Shown here: piece after piece, positions 7,017 to 10,192 of the stretch
How positions within the stretch are numbered: position 1 is the stretch's first letter
Layout of the letters: every line of letters starts with the position of its first letter
DNA from: Baffinella frigidus
Taxonomy: Eukaryota > Cryptophyceae > Cryptomonadales > Baffinellaceae
Assembly: GCA_026770585.1 (NCBI GenBank)
Contig: MU646726.1
Span: 278,420-288,611 of the forward strand
Direction: 5' to 3'
DNA: 10,192 nt
Translations under genes and position numbers: made by a program
Notes under the pieces: generated by a model
What the model was told of the DNA's origin: nothing
What the model saw: only the letters and a program-made list of their open reading frames with translations
The model's database searches: none

Positions 7017-7505
7017 TCAGACTGTCCGGGAATCGCCAACGTTTCTACTGCAGAGCGTCCACACTTGCTCCAGCACCATCCGCACCACCCCCGCATCCAG
7101 TTCCTCCACCCGCGTCCCCGCCCCCAGCCGCGCATGTTGCCCCATGGCGAAGGCCACGCACTGGGCCCTGCGCACTCCCTCTGCCTTGAGCATGGCCGCG
7201 ACCTCAGGGTGCCCTTGAAGGGTCGCCAGGCCCTCCGGAGTCAGTCCGTGTGCCTTCGACTGCTCGTCCAAGCCCTTGTCAAGCAGCAGCCGGACCACCG
7301 CCGCGTGACCGGCAAATGCAGCTGAATGCAGCGGCGTCACTGCTGTGTTGGACTTGGAAACCACGTCCGCCTGGTCCTCAATCAGCAGCCTCACCACTGC
7401 CTCGTGGCCTCCAAGTGCTGCGAAATGAATTGACTTGCATCCAGCGTTGTCCTTGAAACAAACGTCGGCCTGGTGCTCAATCAGAAATTTTGCACCCAAC
7501 AACAT
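7017..7505 (-). CDS. Ankyrin-repeat protein, probably 5'-truncated gene fragment
   Basis: With the only in-frame ATG (7505-7503) the product is 162 residues. Residues 5-15 are the tail of one ankyrin repeat (FLIEHQADV). 22-48 is a repeat with the degenerate SIHFAA in place of TPLHxAA, then GGHEAVVRLL. 55-80 is a canonical one, TPLHSAAFAGHAAVVRLLL. 87-109 is a third, GLTPEGLATLQGHPEVAAML. Residues 110-162 are a non-repeat C-terminal tail. Ankyrin repeats bind proteins, and no catalytic domain is attached. The frame stays open upstream to 7559 (GTG) and meets TAG at 7577-7575, but this part is family A repeat sequence. The true N-terminus is therefore missing, joined by splicing, or replaced by the repeat. 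Real coding descent is likely; an intact gene is not. Confidence 0.6.
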   Translation of the reverse strand: MLLGAKFLIEHQADVCFKDNAGCKSIHFAALGGHEAVVRLLIEDQADVVSKSNTAVTPLHSAAFAGHAAVVRLLLDKGLDEQSKAHGLTPEGLATLQGHPEVAAMLKAEGVRRAQCVAFAMGQHARLGAGTRVEELDAGVVRMVLEQVWTLCSRNVGDSRTV

Positions 7506-7556
7506 ATAGGTGGACACCGGAACTTGTTTTGCAAAAAGCCATGCTTCCTTTTGGAT
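7497..7556 (+). repeat. Dispersed repeat family A, copy 4, abutting the ankyrin reading frame
   Basis: AACATATAGGTGGACACCGG, AACTTGTTTTGC and AAGCCATGCTTCCTTTTGGAT correspond to the copies at 5054 and 8715. Homology stops near 7500, just where ankyrin sequence begins, so the upstream 18 codons of the open frame are repeat, not gene. Insertion into, or a boundary with, the ankyrin gene is inferred. Confidence 0.65.
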
Positions 7557-7724
7557 CACAATCAGCCCCCCTGCCTAGGTCCAGCTCAGACACAGCCTCG
7601 GTGGGGGGTGCATTCATGGCGGCCGTGTTGTGAGAAGGGACTATTTGCAAAGTCCACTAGAGAGTGTCCTCTCCGCTGCTCGCATGTTGGTAATCATCAA
7701 AGTCTCTTTTTGTATGTATTGGAT

Positions 7725-7768
7725 ACGGGTAGAATCGAATGCTCAACGCATTCGACGATTCTGCCCGT
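7725..7768. repeat. Imperfect 18-bp-stem hairpin
   Basis: The left arm ACGGGTAGAATCGAATGC (7725-7742) pairs with 7748-7768 around TCAAC, with a 3-nt bulge and one T/G mismatch. Family B tail repeats follow directly. Function unknown. Confidence 0.6.
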
Positions 7769-7815
7769 AAATTATTAATCTCTGCGCGACCGCAATAAAT
7801 TATCAATCTCTGCGT
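7768..7815 (+). repeat. Tandem family B tail units
   Basis: TAAATTATTAATCTCTGCG and TAAATTATCAATCTCTGCG are 28 bp apart, each followed by (C/T)GACC. They match the AATAAATTATCAATCTCT right end of the full family B copies. Confidence 0.6.
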
Positions 7816-7945
7816 GACCTCGTTGGACAAATCTGCTCCGCTTACAAGCACACGAAGCACCGTGCTTGATCGCATGGCACGACCACGGAAAGCGAGTAAG
7901 CGGTGTAGGAAAGAGGTGCGTGCAGTGACACTGCAGATGTGTGTA

Positions 7946-8072
7946 CTACGCTCATAAGAAACCGCCACCCGCTAGGACCCTACAGTAGGCCTATACCCAG
8001 GGCCTCATGGTTGTCCTGGCTATAGGGGGGGGGGGCAGTTTCTTATGGGCGAGGTACCCCTGGAGAGTGTAG
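7946..8072 (-). mobile_element. Palindromic MITE-like element C, copy 3 (inverted, damaged)
   Basis: Its internal order (AGGACCCTACAGTAGGCC, then ATGGTTGTCCT) is the reverse of the other copies. The end at 8072 reads GGTACCCCTGGA, so the flanking TA is lost by substitution. The other end (CTACGCTCATAAG) lacks the AGGGGTACCTC segment. An 11-G run lies at 8025-8035. Confidence 0.65.
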
Positions 8073-8174
8073 TGAAGGTGGGTGTAGTGAAGACGTGTGT
8101 ACTGCTGCTCACAGCTTCGTCCGAGGCAGCTCACGCTCCTACCCGAGTCTACAAGTGTGCGCCAGGATGGGGCG

Positions 8175-8294
8175 TACAGGGGTACCTCGCTCATAAGAAA
8201 CTGCCCCACCCAAGGACCACCATAGGGCCCTAGGCAGAGGCCTACTGTAGGGTCCTAGGAGGGGGCGGTTTCTTACGAGCGAGGTACCCCTGTA
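8175..8294 (+). mobile_element. Palindromic MITE-like element C, copy 4
   Basis: 120 bp, TACAGGGGTACCTCGCTCAT to GCGAGGTACCCCTGTA, both ends intact with TA. The arms pair through AAGAAACTGCCCC/GGGGGCGGTTTCTT. A secondary palindrome around the AGGGCCCT centre sits between the arms. The best-preserved copy. Confidence 0.8.
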
Positions 8295-8425
8295 TGGCAC
8301 ACGATTCTTCAGTCCTGGGCCGGAGGAGCTCCACATCAGGTAAGCCAGTCGGAAGGGTTCCTAAGTGGACCCCTCCACTTTACCACTCTCATCAGGCTCG
8401 GTCCAACCCCTATGGGTAGTTCCGG

Positions 8426-8547
8426 GGAGCTCATCCGTAGATTGTTCCCATCTCCTCAAGAGTGAGGTGGGAGTGGCCTTTGATGTGAGTGTAATACAAA
8501 GCACCAAAGCACCAAGGCCAGGAGCTCATCCGTAGATCGTTCCCATC
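8426..8547 (+). repeat. 27-bp direct repeat pair
   Basis: GGAGCTCATCCGTAGAT, T or C, then GTTCCCATC occurs at 8426-8452 and 8521-8547 with one difference. A related GTTCCCATC word recurs, inverted, near 10103-10113 beside the terminal tandem repeat. Confidence 0.65.
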
Positions 8548-8711
8548 GACGCAGAGCCCTCTATACTATGTACATGCTATACTACACTACTACACTACAC
8601 TACACTATACTATACTATACTATACTATACTATACTATACTATGCCATGCCATACGAGTGCGGTGGGCGTGGCCTTGGATGTCAGTGTAACACAAAACAC
8701 CAAAGCACCAA
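8466..8711 (+). repeat. 50-bp direct repeat pair (8466-8515 and 8662-8711)
   Basis: GGTGGG, GTGGCCTT, GATGT, AGTGTAA and ACCAAAGCACCAA occur in the same order in both, with about seven substitutions. The pair flanks the ACTAT microsatellite, suggesting a segmental duplication of about 196 bp that includes it. Confidence 0.65.
8561..8653 (+). repeat. ACTAC/ACTAT pentanucleotide microsatellite
   Basis: After TATACTATGTACATGCTATA come several ACTAC units and then about ten ACTAT units, ending TATGCCATGCCATACG. The initial 25 bp are the reverse complement of the 28-bp tandem unit at 10116-10192. Confidence 0.85.
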
Positions 8712-8714
8712 CGG

Positions 8715-8799
8715 CGAAGGAAGCATGGCTTTCCTGCAGAACAAGTTCCGGTGTCCGCCTATGTTGGGAGCTCGAAGAACCTAACGGACCTAAAGGACC
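8715..8799 (-). repeat. Dispersed repeat family A, copy 5 (inverted)
   Basis: The reverse complement reads GGTCCTTTAGGTCCGTTAGG, TTCTTCGAGCTCCCAACATA, GGCGGACACCGGAACTTG, TTCTGCAGGAAAGCCATGCT. It is the fullest copy of the second subtype and links it to the CCTTTAGGT start of the first. Confidence 0.8.
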
Positions 8800-8904
8800 G
8801 TCCTCACATGGGAAGGGCCCTCCGTAGGACCACATCCCGAGTCGTAAGTTGGATGGGAGTAGTGAACCCACCGCTCCCTGAAGGGAAATGGGGCGGGAGG
8901 GGGT

Positions 8905-8942
8905 GTCAGATTTATTGTGTTGCAGCAGATTTATCAAAACCC
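8905..8942 (-). repeat. Family E, copy 2 (inverted)
   Basis: The reverse complement of the AATAAATCTG element at 3214-3258, with the same GCTGCAAC core. It lies about 50 bp left of C copy 5. Confidence 0.55.
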
Positions 8943-8989
8943 CGCTCGCACACTCTACACGCGCGCGCCTCATTCAAGGCACACGGTTC

Positions 8990-9109
8990 TACAGGGGTAC
9001 CTCGCTCATGAGAAACGCCTCCCCCCTAGGACCACCATAGGACTCTAGGCACGGTCCTACTGTACGGTCCCAGGAGGGGACGGTTTCTTATGGGCGAGGT
9101 ACCCCTGTA
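8990..9109 (+). mobile_element. Palindromic MITE-like element C, copy 5
   Basis: 120 bp, TACAGGGGTACCTCGCTCAT to GGGCGAGGTACCCCTGTA, TA at both ends. Small substitutions in the centre (GACTCTAGGCACGG, GTACGGTCCCAG) distinguish it from copy 4. Confidence 0.8.
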
Positions 9110-9182
9110 CTCTCCGGCTGCAGCTCGCACCATTAGGCCCCTCGGGGGGTTCGCGTGGGCAATCGTTCGAGACCCCTCACTG

Positions 9183-9245
9183 TGGTTCCGGAGGATGTTG
9201 TCTCTGGTTCCGCCACAATCCTCCGGAACCATCATCCAGAGGATG
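9183..9245. repeat. 14-bp perfect inverted repeat with nested secondary hairpin
   Basis: TGGTTCCGGAGGAT (9183-9196) pairs with ATCCTCCGGAACCA (9218-9231) across a 21-nt loop. A second stem, CATCC/GGATG, loop AGA, follows at 9233-9245. The GGTTCCG and GGATGGTTC words recur, so alternative pairings are possible. Confidence 0.65.
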
Positions 9246-9273
9246 GTTCAGGAGGCGCGCTAGTCCACTGATC

Positions 9274-9432
9274 GAATCCGAAAACTGAACTCGGACCCGA
9301 AAACGGAACTCAGATCCGAAAACGGGAACTCAGATCCGAAAACGGGGACTCAGATCCACCCTAGGATCCAAACCCGGGACTTAGATCCGCCCTTGGACCC
9401 GAAAACGGAACTGAGACCCGAAAACGGGACTG
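9274..9432 (+). repeat. Minisatellite, about 20-bp unit
   Basis: About seven units of GATCCGAAAACGGGAACTCA, 19-20 bp in the first four, then two longer ones of about 31 bp in which an extra GATCC-plus-spacer segment has been inserted. The last unit ends GGGACTG. No hint of coding constraint. Confidence 0.8.
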
Positions 9433-9443
9433 CGAGCCTTGCT

Positions 9444-9549
9444 AGTCGTCGAGGTGGATCGTGTCGGAGTCCTTGAGGTCCCGGCTTTTGCCTGTCCCGG
9501 CGCTTGCCTGTCCATTCTTTCAGTCGTCGAGGTGGATCGTGTCGGAGTC
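9444..9549 (+). repeat. 28-bp direct repeat pair, 78 bp apart
   Basis: AGTCGTCGAGGTGGATCGTG followed by TCGGAGTC occurs at 9444-9471 and 9522-9549 without differences. The intervening 50 bp contain a short TTGCCTGTCC duplication. An open frame crosses the pair but ends in telomeric sequence and is not called a gene. Confidence 0.8.
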
Positions 9550-9613
9550 ATTCAGCCTGACCTTCCTCTCCCGCCGAGGCGCTGGCTCCTTTCGGTCGTC
9601 CTGCTGGGAGGAG

Positions 9614-9788
9614 TTAGGGTTAGGGGTTTGGGGTTTGAGGTTTGGGGTTTGAGGTTTGGGGTTTGAGGTTTGGGGTTTTGGGGTTTTGGGGTTTTGGGGT
9701 TTGGGGTTTGGGGTTTGGGGTTCGGGTTCAGGGTTTAGGGAGCAGGGTTCAGGGTTGGGGGTTAGCGCCTAGGGTTTAGGGTTTAGGA
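9614..9788 (+). repeat. Interstitial telomeric block 3
   Basis: G-rich on +. Dominated by TTTGGGG and alternating TTTGAGG/TTTGGGG units (9625-9722), then TTCAGGG-type and TTTAGGG units to 9788. The composition resembles the TTTGGGG sub-blocks of the 5.3-6.4 kb block more than the pure array at position 1. Confidence 0.9.
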
Positions 9789-10115
9789 ATCACCTTCGTC
9801 AAGCGCCCTGCCCCTTTTCTCGCGCCTACTCTCGATACAGGTCCCAGACGGCCCTTAATCCTAGAGTTGAGTGATCCAAAAGTCTATGAGCCGCAACGTG
9901 TGGAGGGGAAAACACTCGAGAATGCTGGAGGATCCTATTCATATGTAGGGTTGTAAACATGTGTACCAGGATAAGGGTTTCCAACCTCGTGACTGGCCAA
10001 TATATGGCTAGTTACGTGACCAATCAACAAAAGTTACTACACACATGCCCACTTTTTAAAGCACATCGGTTTGAAATAGGCCCCTCTAGCGTTCTCGAGA
10101 ACGATGGGAACGATA
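9789..10115. other. Stretch without a recognised gene
   Basis: No gene seen. It holds the second family F copy (9929-9998) and a 14-bp perfect palindrome CGTTCTCGAGAACG at 10090-10103, just before the terminal tandem repeat. Confidence 0.4.
9929..9998 (+). repeat. Family F, copy 2
   Basis: GGATCCTATTCATATGTAGG and GTTGTAAA match 4059-4128 almost exactly at the left end, with CCAACCTCGT further right. Confidence 0.6.
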
Positions 10116-10192
10116 GTGTAGTATAGCATGTACATATAGTATAGTGTAGTATAGCATGAACATATAGTATAGTGTAGTATAGCATGTACATA
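10116..10192 (+). repeat. 28-bp tandem repeat, running off the window
   Basis: Units start at 10116, 10144 and 10172 (the last incomplete). The unit is GTGTAGTATAGCATG, T or A, then ACATATAGTATA. It is the inverted counterpart of the start of the microsatellite at 8561-8653. The array probably continues to the right. Confidence 0.85.

Larger units (their letters stand above)
7577..7945. other. Stretch without a recognised gene
   Basis: No convincing gene. It contains the large hairpin at 7725-7768 and two tandem copies of the family B tail (TAAATTAT(T/C)AATCTCTGCG at 7768 and 7796, period 28). A 103-codon minus-strand frame over 7657-7968 runs through these repeats and has no recognisable domain. 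Confidence 0.4.

Noticed and set aside
7657-7968. Minus-strand frame of 103 codons
   Set aside because: Runs across the hairpin and tandem family B tails; no domain.
8635-8973. Frames of 61-112 codons on both strands
   Set aside because: Made from the microsatellite edge, family A copy 5 and family E copy 2; peptide similarity to other frames reflects the shared repeats.
9120-9240. GTTCGAGACC resembling a tRNA B box
   Set aside because: No matching A box, acceptor stem or cloverleaf could be laid out around it.
1-10192. CRISPR array, prophage or bacterial operon
   Set aside because: Repeats are telomeric, dispersed or tandem without regular unique spacers, and no phage, cas or bacterial genes were recognised.

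Overview
The window looks like subtelomeric, repeat-dominated nuclear DNA of a eukaryote, most likely a protist or alga. The evidence is three blocks of plant-type heptamer telomere repeat (TTTAGGG plus TTCAGGG, TGTAGGG and TTTGGGG variants), a gene with a signal peptide and 38-residue helical repeats interrupted by a GT-AG intron, an ankyrin-repeat gene fragment, and dense families of short palindromic and dispersed repeats. No bacterial operon, rRNA or tRNA gene was recognised. The heptamer occurs in land plants, green algae and several protist lineages. The gene style (OPR-like repeats behind a signal peptide, ankyrin fragments, palindromic repeats) suggests an alga with a secondary plastid, perhaps a cryptophyte or dinoflagellate; that is a low-confidence inference.

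Layout. 1-165 is a telomere-type array that continues, degenerating, into a minus-strand gene at about 219-863. That gene encodes a signal peptide and at least three 38-residue repeats, and its intron is itself telomere-repeat DNA. 864-1535 is its upstream flank, with hairpins. 1536-5312 has no convincing gene; it holds copies of two dispersed repeat families (called A and B here), a 490-bp inverted-repeat structure with three stacked hairpins at its centre (D), and a decayed palindromic element. 5313-6442 is 1.1 kb of degenerate telomeric repeat. 6443-9110 is a cluster of five palindromic, MITE-like elements (C, about 120 bp each, apparently with TA target duplications), surrounding an ankyrin-repeat gene fragment (7017-7505, minus) and an ACTAT microsatellite. 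9110-9613 has an inverted repeat, a 20-bp minisatellite and a 28-bp direct repeat. 9614-9788 is the third telomeric block. 9789-10192 ends in a 28-bp tandem repeat related, in inverted orientation, to the sequence at 8561-8653.

All three telomeric blocks carry the G-rich strand on +, running 5' to 3' rightwards. That polarity fits interstitial tracts of a right-hand chromosome end; it does not fit the window's left edge being a chromosome terminus.

The most interesting signal is the left gene. Splicing out 333-402 (70 nt, GT-AG, almost entirely telomere-like) rejoins the reading frame exactly at the conserved Leu-Trp/Ala-Leu-Ala of the repeat, and the following exon is exactly 114 nt, one 38-codon repeat. 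It ends at a second donor set in an identical 30-bp context, which opens into the main telomeric array. Repeat exons and telomere-derived introns appear to have been duplicated together. The two genes show no sign of working together; the rest of the window is repeat turnover.
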